A stretch of DNA of 64,000 nucleotides. It comes from Prochilodus magdalenae (taxonomy: Eukaryota; Chordata; Actinopteri; Characiformes; Prochilodontidae). Below, piece by piece: positions 51,298 through 57,490 of this stretch. The notes beneath the pieces were generated by a model. It saw only the letters and a program-made list of their open reading frames with translations, made no database searches and had not been told where the DNA came from. The stretch is from the NCBI GenBank assembly GCA_024036415.1, contig JAMWET010000893.1, positions 55,076 to 119,075 of the forward strand, given 5' to 3'. The translations under genes were made by a program, and so were the position numbers. How positions within the stretch are numbered: the first letter of the stretch is position 1; the number at the start of each line of letters is the position of its first letter.

Positions 51298-53604
51298 AAG
51301 AGAGACCAAGAGAGAAAAAGAAAGAGAGCGAGAGACAGAGAGACCAAGAAAGAAAAAGAGAGAGAGAGAGGGAGCGAGAGACAGAGAGACCAAGAGAGAA
51401 AAAGAAAAAGAGAGAGAGAGAGGGAGCGAGAGACAGAGAGACCAAGAGAGAAAAAGAAAGAGAGAGAGAGAGGGAGCGAGAGACAGAGAGACCAAGAGAG
51501 AAAAAGAAAGAGAGAGAGAGAGGGAGCGAGAGACAGAGAGACCAAGAGAGAAAAAGAAAGAGAGAGAGGCAGAAAGAAAGACATATTTTTCCCACATGTA
51601 TAATTGAAGTAAATTCCTCTGATCATGTGTGTACTATTATAACACAGCTTCAGCGCGCCACCTCCTTGATGTGTCTGGCTTGCTCGGTGTTATGTTTGTT
51701 GTCAGCGATACCTGCTCTGTTTTGTACCATGGAGGTCTTTCGAATGCTCTCAGTTCGTTTTGACTTTCTATGTATGCCCATGGAAGGACAGGGAGGTCCC
51801 AAAACGTACCTCTAAATATAACTTGTCCCAAAACAACACAGTACCCTCAGTAAGCAGTATAATTAAAGCCACAGTGGTGACTGGTAGGACTGGTTAATAT
51901 TAGTTTTTCAAACTTGCTCTTTATGAATACAGATTTCTACATATGATTTCTTACAGATGGTTCCTCTAATCAATACAGTCACAGAAACATTACTGACCAA
52001 CCTGCAGGCTTATGCAGAGTCTGGAGAGAGCTTCGACATTCACAGGTACGACTGTATGTGTATAAACTCATGTGTGCTGCTGGTTCGACCACTCCATTCA
52101 CAGTCAGATATCGAGAGCCCTGACTCAATATATGTATCTCTCGAAAGGCATTTTGTCTCATAATCTAAAGGTCTATGAATTATTTACCCTTCATAACTTC
52201 ATATCAGATTAAAAAAGTGATCATTAAAAAATTCCCGCTACAAAACGGGTGGGAATTACATCTAATGGTTGCTGTATTTAGGAGCTGTTTAGTGTTCAGC
52301 ATGTGTTTTTTTTTTTGTTTTTTTTTTTTTTAAACCTGTTGAGAAGGCATCCCAGCTGGCTCCACACTAAGCTGCTTGAGAAGGAAAAGGGATGCACAAG
52401 GACAAAGGTGTACTTTAAAGCTGCAAAAAGATAACTTTCATTTTAGTTTTGGGGGGCTGCATAATCTCATGTGTTATTTTGATATCAGCATATGGAAAAT
52501 GGTCAACCATGACAAAAACCCCTCAATAAGAAGGTGTGTTCAAACATCTGATTGTTACTCTGAATTGTGATGGTGGCTCTTATTTTCTTGCAGGTGTTTC
52601 GGTTGCTTCACCATGGACGTAATTGCCAGCGTGGCATTCGGCACGCAGGTGGACTCTCAGAATGACCCTGATGACCCTTTTGTCCACCACGCCTCCAAGT
52701 TCTTCTCCTTCACCTTTTTCAGACCCATCATGTTCGTCTTCAGTATGTCACGCTGTCACATTAACCGCACATCTAAACCAAAGCTTCACTGCCTATCTAG
52801 CAATGAGTTATTTCCCTTTTAATTGTACTACCCAGAAGATCACATCTCACGGGGCACTCCCATAAATGATAATATGAAATGAACTTTAATGAAGGCAGTA
52901 GCGCATTTATTGAAAGGGACTGAAGAAAGAGACCTCATTTAAAAATGCCTTTGTCCTTGTGTTTATGACTTGAGAATACTGGGGGGGGAAAGAAGCCTCA
53001 TGGTTGTCAATTTTTGTTCCCAGTGGCCTTCCCAGCTCTGATCAGACCCCTCGCCGCCCTGATACCCAATAAATCCCGTGACGAGATGAACAGCTTTTTC
53101 ATCAGTTGCATTCAGAAGATCATAAAGCAGAGAGATGAGCTGCCACCCAATCAGGTAGAGCACAACCTTGAACAAATGGGAAAACTGTCCTCAGCCAGGC
53201 ATATTCCCAATAAACACCTCCTATCTTGACCTTTGAATTCTTGATCTGCACAGCGACGGCGGGACTTCCTTCAGCTAATGCTGGATGTGAGGAGCAGCAA
53301 AGAGTTTGTGTCTCTGGAGCAATTTGATGTGGTCAACCATGCAGATGAGCAGACAGATGCAAGGTCTCAACTAACTGAAGAGGCGGCTAACGGGCCGGGA
53401 CATCATTCTGGGGAGTCTCCGAGACGTCCCCAGCAAAGGAGGGAGATGACAGAAGACGAGATCGTGGGCCAAGCCTTCCTATTCCTCCTGGCTGGCTATG
53501 AGACCAGCAGTAACACTCTAGCGTTCGTCTCCTACCTGCTGGCCATCCACCCTGACTGCCAGGAAAAGGTGCAGAGAGAGGTGGACGACTTCTACACCAG
53601 ACAC
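20092..53604 (+). CDS. tbxas1: Thromboxane A synthase (CYP5A1), partial gene: eight internal coding exons
   Basis: This span covers eight exons of a P450 whose family role is to isomerise prostaglandin H2 to thromboxane A2 at the endoplasmic reticulum membrane. Joined in order they encode 360 codons without a stop, with compatible phases at all seven junctions. Diagnostic stretches are RHPKPSPFFGN (proline-rich hinge), YYLGRRPVVIVADPDM, the C-helix WKRVR, VIASVAFGTQVDS, PNKSRDEMN and the I-helix AGYETSSNT. RHPKPSPF, VASVAFGT-VDS and PNK-RDE-N fit CYP5A1 much better than CYP3A. Introns are 15203, 4497, 2594, 9210, 548, 281 and 99 bp. The N-terminal anchor exon and the ExxR and heme-cysteine exons are not visible, so the protein is incomplete at both ends. 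Nothing in the visible exons suggests a pseudogene. The family call is by recognition, not by search. Confidence 0.94.
22250..22318. repeat. Fragment related to the teleost interspersed repeat at 28535-28655
   Basis: The words gaaggcaggaaacaccctgg and acagga correspond to gtaggcaggaaacatcctgg and acaggcc at 28612-28638. Fish genomes contain a common repeat with this AGGCAGG-ACACCCTGGACAGG core. Confidence 0.5.
23035..23125. repeat. Old dispersed repeat, pair with 7310-7395
   Basis: See the 7310 entry: a shared stretch around ctactttgagc and ctggattgat. Class unknown. Confidence 0.45.
23565..24305 (-). mobile_element. Degenerate Tc1-like transposon, family A copy 3 (most complete)
   Basis: The minus strand carries a transposase-like remnant: PSMRQPVSTWAVGRWLHDEG from about 24135 downward, then MKVNFNDESHFALVKTTNL starting at 24015. 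These resemble the pre-catalytic linker and the first DDE Asp block (xDESxF) of a Tc1-like transposase. Stops separate them. Flanking parts match 2400-2890 and 11730-11890. No clear terminal inverted repeat was seen, so the ends are approximate. Confidence 0.65.
25467..25812 (-). mobile_element. Solo LTR candidate
   Basis: Read on the minus strand, the 346-bp unit begins TGTCAGAGATCAGC and ends GTGACTGTTACA, that is TG...CA with similar short inverted ends. It has a TATA-like CATATACC and an ATTAAA about 40 bp before its end, the order expected of an LTR. No internal retroelement genes flank it. The adjoining 5-bp words (tctac and ggagg) do not match, so a target-site duplication is not supported. 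Confidence 0.5.
25885..26245 (-). mobile_element. Tc1-like fossil, family B copy 1
   Basis: The words aacacattcagtgatgttaa, ggtctggacccaggggtggt and ctgctttgtttgattc are shared with 55310-55410. That copy, on the minus strand, reads RPDLNITECVW, the Glu block of a Tc1-like DDE domain. This copy is more decayed. A short 3' segment (agaaatatctcctgaa) recurs at 33940-33956. Confidence 0.6.
26626..26661. repeat. GT microsatellite
   Basis: A run of about 18 GT units. Confidence 0.95.
26698..28082 (-). mobile_element. 5'-truncated Rex1/L2-like non-LTR retrotransposon
   Basis: On the minus strand the element ends in CTTTGAATTTCC-like sequence, GGGATCAATAAAGTATCTAT and a GATA/TATC microsatellite tail, the usual 3' end of teleost LINEs of this group. 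Upstream lies a reverse transcriptase remnant (27050-28082). Homology begins inside the reverse transcriptase at about 28082, so the 5' part is missing, as expected of target-primed reverse transcription that stopped early. Confidence 0.85.
27050..28082 (-). pseudogene. Reverse transcriptase fragment of a Rex1/L2-like LINE, frameshifted
   Basis: The longest minus-strand open part (27161-28036) reads DYLTGRPQHVRI, SSTGAPQGTVLSPVLFTLYT and then FSDDTAIVGC. These are the reverse transcriptase finger/palm blocks, with DD in the FxDD active site. LKLNITKTKEMCIDFRRS and YRYLGVHLDERLDWSVNTD follow (thumb side). Near 27485 a run of four A residues on the minus strand shifts the frame: the expected continuation MFYQSVVASVLFYAVVCWGG starts at 27477 in another frame. 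A second shift occurs around 27330. It cannot make a full protein. Confidence 0.88.
28535..28655 (+). repeat. Teleost interspersed repeat fragment
   Basis: The order ctgtatctttctgggtcacc, ggggtgccggagcccatccc and cctggacaggccaccaatcc is that of a very common fish repeat (SINE or LINE-tail like). No coding content. Confidence 0.6.
29568..29640. repeat. Poly-A followed by TA microsatellite
   Basis: About 16 A residues run into a TA array of roughly 55 bp with one TT interruption. Confidence 0.95.
33513..33578. repeat. GT microsatellite
   Basis: A perfect GT array of about 32 units. Confidence 0.96.
33690..33965 (-). mobile_element. Tc1-like fossil, family B copy 2 (fragment)
   Basis: The words ggtggtctaccaggtctta and gttaggagtactatttact resemble ggtggtctaacagctcttat and gttaagagtcctactgccac at 55591-55635. 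The segment aagtggactatc and agaaatatctcctgaa resemble 26210-26245. It lacks the transposase Glu block. Confidence 0.45.
34098..34272. repeat. TC microsatellite
   Basis: Long CT arrays with CCCC interruptions in the left third. Both strands give artefactual Ser/Leu or Arg/Glu open frames. Confidence 0.96.
34385..34620. repeat. Non-autonomous DNA transposon-like repeat
   Basis: The words cattgacactgacgtggtgg and cagcagtgacactggggtgt, followed by gtttaaaaactccagcagca, are internal direct repeats typical of a fish DNA-transposon derivative with CAGTGACACTG subterminal motifs. No open frame is retained. Confidence 0.5.
34951..35172 (+). mobile_element. tRNA-derived SINE, copy 1
   Basis: The 5' part has an RNA polymerase III A box (tggtgtagctcagtgg, 34955-34970) and B box (ggttcgaatcc, 35019-35029). 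A body follows, and the conserved 3' segment taagtcgctctggataagag at 35122-35141, common in teleost V-SINE-like elements. It ends in aaatgccataaatgtgaatg. Two more copies lie at 44970-45083 and 54204-54420 in the opposite orientation. The tRNA-like fold is not intact between the boxes, so this is not a tRNA gene. Confidence 0.88.
35389..35441 (+). CDS. tbxas1: tbxas1 coding exon 3 (A-helix)
   Basis: The exon is 53 nt. It starts in phase 0 after the acceptor TTGCAG and ends with two bases of a glycine codon before the donor GTAAGT at 35442. It encodes GFFDAHKDLINQYGRVCG once joined to the next exon, corresponding to the A-helix and the start of beta-1. The length is the same as the exon I recall at this place in CYP3A genes. 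Exons 2 and 3 are separated by 15.2 kb of repeat-rich intron. Confidence 0.94.
37021..37405. repeat. Degenerate minisatellite, unit about 43 bp, ten copies
   Basis: The motif tctagaaccacacaaac followed by tatacagccttaaaattt and cagc recurs with starts at about 37021, 37072, 37115, 37158, 37200, 37240, 37283, 37327, 37350 and 37394. Most spacings are 40-44 bp, one is 51 and one is 23 (a partial unit). Units differ by substitutions and small indels, so the array is old. Confidence 0.85.
38695..38900. repeat. Repeat fragment related to 12014-12365
   Basis: 38704-38745 (cgtcatcttgtaacaaagaa and caggactggaattcc) matches the inverse of 12020-12065. Near 38887 the word gggtccctttaag resembles the aggtccactttaa end of the same repeat. 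The arrangement is not collinear, so the copy is rearranged or composite. Confidence 0.4.
39033..39120. repeat. DNA-transposon-derived fragment
   Basis: The order taagtatttggacagtcac, aactggtttgaaatgaagca and cgtgattgaagtg resembles the terminal region of a common fish Tc1/mariner-type repeat, from memory. No partner end was found. Confidence 0.35.
39873..39923. repeat. TG microsatellite 15 bp upstream of tbxas1 exon 4
   Basis: A perfect TG array of about 25 units ends at 39923, and the exon begins at 39939. The intervening acceptor tract is short and interrupted by adenines. Confidence 0.96.
39939..40035 (+). CDS. tbxas1: tbxas1 coding exon 4 (beta-1 and B-helix)
   Basis: The exon is 97 nt. 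Its first base completes the glycine codon left open by exon 3, and 32 codons follow, from YYLGRRPVVIVADPDMLRQI to FPNRM, ending in phase 0 before the donor GTGAGT. YYLGRR and the FxNRM ending are typical of CYP5A1. A TG dinucleotide array (39873-39923) ends 15 bp before the exon, leaving only TTTTAATTATTTCCAG between the array and the exon. Confidence 0.95.
40340..40384. repeat. Single transposon-end-like sequence
   Basis: The segment ggggggcccaacttttccat followed by acgactgta resembles a Tc1-like right terminus (compare gcccaaactttcgcacccca ctgta at 11423-11446) and is followed by TA. No matching left end was located nearby. Confidence 0.35.
41169..41212. repeat. GT microsatellite (imperfect)
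   Basis: GT units with GG and AT interruptions. Confidence 0.9.
42041..42168. repeat. Degenerate minisatellite, three units of about 43-47 bp
   Basis: Units starting agcgtagaaacagc (42041), agcatagaaacacagc (42084) and tgtagaaagcaacac (42131) each contain a caccttaacaacc-like or cagtcaccta-like centre and end near ctggaa or ctagaa. Confidence 0.65.
42630..42746 (+). CDS. tbxas1: tbxas1 coding exon 5 (C-helix, heme propionate contact)
   Basis: The exon is 117 nt, exactly 39 codons, with phase 0 at both ends, acceptor TTCTTCAG and donor GTAAGC at 42747. It contains the P450 C-helix signature WxxxR: Trp at 42690-42692 and Arg at 42702-42704, in NEQWKRVR. In P450s this Trp/Arg pair contacts a heme propionate. 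The exon continues with SILTPSFSAAKMKE. The sequence between the preceding NRM and KFSVATK corresponds to the B-C loop, which contributes to the substrate pocket. Confidence 0.95.
44970..45083 (-). mobile_element. tRNA-derived SINE, copy 2, 3' truncated
   Basis: The inverse of the SINE head: gctgagctacaccaaccac at 45063-45081 is the inverse A box, and cacctagaccgggaaccc at 44983-45000 covers a damaged B box. The conserved 3' tail is absent. Confidence 0.82.
46095..46202. repeat. TA array plus a transposon-end-like segment
   Basis: A short TA array (46112-46126) is followed by gatattctaattttatgacc and agcacctgtata. That order, from memory, resembles the terminus of a fish mariner-type MITE. 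The opposite end was not found. Confidence 0.3.
49377..49427. repeat. TATTA pentanucleotide microsatellite
   Basis: About ten units of tatta in an AT-rich neighbourhood (49200-49430). Confidence 0.95.
50059..50275. repeat. GA/GACA microsatellite
   Basis: GA arrays are interrupted at intervals by acacag or acag, giving a higher-order pattern. Open frames on both strands are artefacts. Confidence 0.96.
51253..51575. repeat. GA-rich satellite with a 50-bp higher-order unit
   Basis: A pure GA array (51253-51294) leads into tandem units containing agggagcgagagacagagag and accaagagagaaaaagaaag. The word agggagcgag starts at 51421, 51471 and 51521, an exact 50-bp period. Earlier units at about 51342 and 51389 are slightly shorter or longer. 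The array ends about 380 bp before tbxas1 exon 6. Confidence 0.95.
51957..52045 (+). CDS. tbxas1: tbxas1 coding exon 6 (D-helix region)
   Basis: The exon is 89 nt. It starts in phase 0 with MVPLINTVTETLLTNL after the acceptor TTACAG and ends in CAC AG before the donor GTACGA, leaving two bases of an arginine codon. The segment AYAESGESFDIHR matches the AESG-xFDI-R block of mammalian thromboxane synthase. The in-frame ATG at the exon start is an internal methionine, as in CYP3A proteins, and not a translation start. Confidence 0.94.
52046..52593 (+). other. tbxas1: tbxas1 intron 6 (548 bp)
   Basis: Bounded by GTACGA and TTGCAG, with a T-rich stretch at 52308-52332. No other feature seen. Confidence 0.92.
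52594..52742 (+). CDS. tbxas1: tbxas1 coding exon 7 (E- and F-helix region)
   Basis: The exon is 149 nt. The first G completes an arginine codon from exon 6. It encodes CFGCFTMDVIASVAFGTQVD and then DPDDPFVHHASKFFSF and FFRPIMFVF, ending with one base of the next codon before the donor GTATGT at 52743. The block VIASVAFGT-VDS, followed by a DPFV motif, is characteristic of CYP5A1. The continuing reading frame past 52742 soon meets a stop, which supports the donor chosen. Confidence 0.95.
53024..53154 (+). CDS. tbxas1: tbxas1 coding exon 8 (F-G loop and G-helix)
   Basis: The exon is 131 nt. The first two bases join the A from exon 7 to make Met, and 43 codons follow, including AFPALIRPLAALIPNKSRDE and ISCIQKIIKQRDELPPNQ. 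The acceptor is TTCCCAG and the donor GTAGAG at 53155. PNK-RDE-N-FF is the best single diagnostic of thromboxane synthase over CYP3A. The F-G loop of family members lies on the membrane and forms part of the substrate entry path. The exon ends in phase 0 and is followed by the shortest intron in the gene (99 bp). Confidence 0.94.
53254..53604 (+). CDS. tbxas1: tbxas1 coding exon 9 (H- to J-helix, including the oxygen-side I-helix)
   Basis: The exon is 351 nt, 117 codons, phase 0 at both ends, with acceptor CTGCACAG and donor GTAAGT at 53605. It opens with RRRDFLQLMLDVR. A hydrophilic stretch rich in Glu, Gln, Pro and Arg follows (exon residues about 22-63). Then come MTEDEIVGQAFLFLLAGYET and SSNTLAFVSYLLAIHPDCQE. 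The I-helix signature AGYETS lies at 53491-53508, with Glu at 53500-53502 and Thr at 53503-53505. From memory, human CYP5A1 has Ile at that Thr position. The extra hydrophilic stretch is also present, though different in sequence, in mammalian CYP5A1 and absent from CYP3A. The ExxR and heme-binding exons should follow but are not in the next 10 kb. Confidence 0.95.
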
Positions 53605-54137
53605 GTAAGTGAAACTGTGATAAGCCGGCGCCAACAGTTATTATTTTTAACATTTCTTAATCCCAATGCCCGGTTTCTGGAGCAGGCCAATACCAGCATA
53701 CAATAGAAGCATACCAACATGCAACAAGAAGATGCAAGAGAGACAGACGTTTAGTTCCAGATAAATATAGGAGTTATCTGAGCACAACGTGTGACTATTA
53801 TTGCGCTCTCCGCTAAAACTCTAGAGGAGTCACATGAGATTATTGAGGTCTTTTGCTCAGAAGGAATATCCAAGCAAGAGATTTTACGTTCCCATCTAAT
53901 CTCATGGTTGTGTGAGAAACTGCAGAGAGATTAGGGAGATCTCTTTTCTTCTTCTATATGTGTGCCTCGAAGCCGTTATTGTGATATTTGTAAAGAACAT
54001 GCCTTACTAAAGCCATACCTACCAGAATGTGTAGATTTCTTTGTACCACAAATCACCAACAGGAATATATTTCATACTCCTGTCACCTTTTTAAATTGTT
54101 GCTTTCTAACAAATCTGTAATATTGCATCCAGCGATA

Positions 54138-54184
54138 AAATTCCTTCGGGATCAATTATCTATCTATCTGTCTATCTATCTATG
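54138..54184 (+). repeat. LINE 3'-end remnant with CTAT tail
   Basis: The words aaattccttcgggatcaatt and atctatctatctgtctatct correspond to the GGGATCAATAAAGTATCTAT 3' end of the LINE at 26698-28082, in plus orientation. Only the tail survives. Confidence 0.6.
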
Positions 54185-54203
54185 TGGCAGCATCCAACCT
54201 TTC

Positions 54204-54420
54204 TTACATTTACGGTATTTAGCTGACGCTCTTATCCAGAACGACTTACAAGGTTAATCATATTACAGGTGGGCCAATGTAGTGTTAGGAGTCTTGCCCA
54301 CGGACTCTTATGGTGTAGCACAGCGTAGTCACTCAGCCTGGGATTCGAACCCCAGTCTCCCCTGTGTGGTGGTAGCTACTTGGCAGGTAGTGGTGTTTTC
54401 CGTGAGCTACACCAACCACT
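54204..54420 (-). mobile_element. tRNA-derived SINE, copy 3, near full length
   Basis: The inverse of copy 1: the tail acatttacggtatttagctg and acgctcttatcc at the left, inverse B box ggattcgaacc at 54341-54351, and inverse A box gagctacaccaacca ending at 54418. The flanks share TTCTTA (54201-54206 and 54420-54425), a possible short target-site duplication. It sits 20 bp from the LINE tail at 54138-54184. Confidence 0.87.
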
Positions 54421-55224
54421 TCTTAAGTGATAGTGAACACAGAAAGTTACAGTCCTGCTTAATATTACGTTTTAAAGAGAGCAGCATGCTGTCACATTGA
54501 CCACTTGACTTGACTTGGCTATGCTGAATGTGGATGTGCTATTCTGGGGCAAACTGTTATGAGTTTAACTGTGGTTGGTTCCAGTCTGGTACCTCTAGAT
54601 GACCTTATAATTGACAGTTAAAAATAATCTTTAATTACATTAAAGCGTATATAAGCAGTCGGTATCAGCATCAGTACTGGTAAAGAAAAAGTAGTATGGT
54701 GCCAATTCAATTTTTTTTTTCAGTTTTCTTCCTAATCCAGTAAAACTGGGCTCTGTGTGTACTACTCCCTCTATTGATTCCAGAAAAGCAGATAAGAAGT
54801 TACATTTCTAAAGGAGGATGGCATTTGGAGCTGATCTGTATCTCTTCATTCCTGAACAGTGTGTGCTACTGTGTGTAGCAGTGTGTATGTATGCGTACTG
54901 TACCTTTTGCGGGGCCCAGGCTAGATTTTCTCCTCAGGTTTTTTTTTTTGTTTCCTGCTGCTATCCATTGTCCTCTTTCTCCAGGGCACATACTGCATGG
55001 CAGACAAGCAAATAAAAAATTCAGAGCTACTAGTGCATTGTAAAAGTAAGATATGTTGGTTAGGTATCTTCTGCAGGGTGAGTACAGTATGTCTGTCTGC
55101 TGAGATTTGTCATGTGTTCTGCTTGTTTCCATCCAGGCACTCTATGAAGCACACTTCATGAGACCCACTCATAAATCTAGCACAGACTTTTTCAAAAGCA
55201 GTGTGTACATGCATGCAGTTCTAT

Positions 55225-55745
55225 TCAGAAGAAAGTGAACACCCTTCTTATATGTATATTCCTATCAAAAGTTCATCCTTAGAAGTCGGTTGCATTTGCT
55301 GCTTCTCATGATTCAGTAATCCCAAACACATTCTGTGATGTTGAGGTCTGGCCTCTGGGGTGGTCCGTCTGTTGTTCTTGGAAAGGCTGGCAGCTTCTTT
55401 GTTTGATTAGCCCTTTTATTATCTCTTTCTTTGCTCATTACCAGCTTCCTGACAACTACACATCCTTTCAGACTATTAGTGTTGAGTTGTCTTTAAAACA
55501 TGGAAGGATGGACAGAAATACCTCTGGATTTTTTTTTTCAGATCTAATATAAGATATAAGCTTGTTTTAATCATCTGATGGTGACAGTTTTGGTGGTCTA
55601 ACAGCTCTTATGTGCTTGTTAAGAGTCCTACTGCCACTGTTTCTTAAGATGTTTTTGAGATTTTTGAGGAATTGAATTAGCTCATAATATTTCTTAAGAG
55701 TTGAATGACCGTTGCAATGACTTGTGGCATAGAAAGAGTTTGTTG
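55225..55745 (-). mobile_element. Tc1-like fossil, family B copy 3 (carries the transposase Glu block)
   Basis: The minus strand around 55330-55375 reads RPDLNITECVWDY followed by a stop. DLNxxE is the third acidic block of Tc1-like DDE transposases. The order of words is shared with 25885-26040 and 57280-57430. The rest is decayed, and no intact open frame remains. Confidence 0.65.
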
Positions 55746-57234
55746 GATGTCGTAACAATACATGGAAGCTGATGGTATATAGAAGGTATGGTTGGGTGAA
55801 AGCAGATGTAGTTTTACCCTGCCCATTTATAACCCTATGTTTTGGCCTTAGAATTAATTAAGCTGTTTTCTTTTTTTGGTGAGCTCATGAATATTTTGAT
55901 GAGCTCTGCTCTGATGTTTTAAAGATGTGGGAGCTGAAGTTGACTTCCTGTTTGGCTGCTCCTTAAATGGTGCCGCAGTTGCATTTCGTTTCATTCAAGG
56001 TGGAATGGAACATTTTGATTAGTAATCTGTAGAATAGGAAGCCAACTACAGCCTTGTTTAAAGATGAACATCAGCCGTGCCCATAGGCAGTTCCTTGGAA
56101 AGGGTTTGAAAAGTGCCGACATTCCCTTCGCAGACTGGAATGGTTTAATGGCTGTTTTGACTGGGAATAAATGAAGGGTGGTCTTTGACACTCTACCGGC
56201 AGAGAGAGAGAGCTCTAAAACTCTTAGAGGGAGGTGATGGGGGTAGGGGGTTAACAGAGGGAGCTGTGGTGGTTAGTGTGCATGTCTATATTAGTGTGCT
56301 TGTGCTGTTAGGGGAAAAAGATGGCTGGTGCTGACCCACATTGCCTTGTTTCAAAGTGTATTTTCAGTCATCTTCACGAGGTCACATTACCCTACAGTGT
56401 AATGTTCCAAAGCCAGCACTCTGGATAAACAAAACACTGGCAGAGGTTTTGCGTAATGCGGTTTTGATGAAATCTGTGATTAAAAAGAGAGAGAGGGGGG
56501 CAGCATGTCTCTGTGCACAGATAAACAGCTAGTGAAGAGAAATGAGAGAACAGTGTTTTACAGTGATTTCATTTAGCAGTTCTGACTGCAGCTGCTTTGT
56601 TAGCCATGTCTGTCGCCGTTCTTGCCCCATCGAGTTCTTTTCCCATAATGCCGCTGCAGTGGCCGACACATAAACCAGGTCTTGTTAAGCACGCGCCTGC
56701 ATCAGCTGAATCTTAATACCTGTAGCCAAGGCCGACCAGCCGCTCAGATCAAACAGCAGGGCTAGTCAATCTCAATGAGTCCTTTCTTCACTTTCATCTT
56801 ATTCACTCGCTCCCATTGACACTCACATGCTCCATTTAGCCCTACTCAGGAAGTCAGGGTCTTTTTTTTTTATTCGAGGAGCGGGGAGTGTTTGAAATGT
56901 AAACCCCCTCTGAAGCTTTTTGGGCATCGTTCGTCTCTGCTAGAGAGTAAATGTATCCTATGTATGGCAGCTTTTATGTCAAGTCCCTCTTTTTCCTTCT
57001 GGGAGATGGCAGTTCGTGAGATTATTAATTTTTGCTTATAGTTTCAGTCAGGGCTGGTCTGAAAATAGAAACTGTTATTAGGTGCTGCTTCGCAGATTCC
57101 TCCTCTATTTGATGCTTGCTTTAGCTGTATGTGATGTGTTAAATATTTAGTTAGGGGTTTTTTAAATATTGCATATATTGCATATATATTTGGAGCAGTT
57201 CCATATGAGAACCTAATAGTTCTTTCAGTTATAG

Positions 57235-57490
57235 ATAGTCCAAAAGGGCTATTTAAAAATTAAAAAAAAGTCCCCCCCCCCCCACAGTCCAAATAATCCC
57301 AAAGCGAGGTTGATGTCTGGACTCTGTGATGGTCAGTTTATTGTGCACCAACAGTTTCTGTTTGATTTGCAAATGTTTTTCATCAGTAACAGCTTCTTCA
57401 GAGCTAAACATCACAGCTACACATCAACCTCCCATTCCTTATACACACAGATTATTTTACAAGCAGGTTATTTTGTTTTCTAGGACTTCA
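57235..57490 (-). mobile_element. Tc1-like fossil, family B copy 4
   Basis: The words aaataatcccaaagcgaggt, tgatgtctggactctgtgat, ggtcag and ctgtttgatttgcaaatg, then cacagctacacatcaacctc, follow the order of the 25890-26040 and 55310-55460 copies in the same orientation, more diverged. A C10 homopolymer lies at 57273-57284. Confidence 0.5.

Larger units (their letters stand above)
42747..51956 (+). other. tbxas1: tbxas1 intron 5 (9.2 kb)
   Basis: Bounded by GTAAGC and TTACAG. It contains a SINE fragment, a pentanucleotide array and two long GA-rich satellites near its 3' end. 43560-44450 may be an old interspersed repeat, but I cannot classify it. The rest shows no exon or RNA gene. Confidence 0.9.

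Noticed and set aside
51124..51815. Several long Ser/Leu- or Arg/Glu-rich open frames
   Set aside because: They are readings of the GA satellite in different frames. The same applies to the frames over 34078-34368 and 49974-50319.
20092..53604. CYP3A family assignment
   Set aside because: The exon layout is shared with CYP3A, but RHPKPSPF, VASVAFGT, PNKSRDEMN and the long insert in exon 9 point to CYP5A1.
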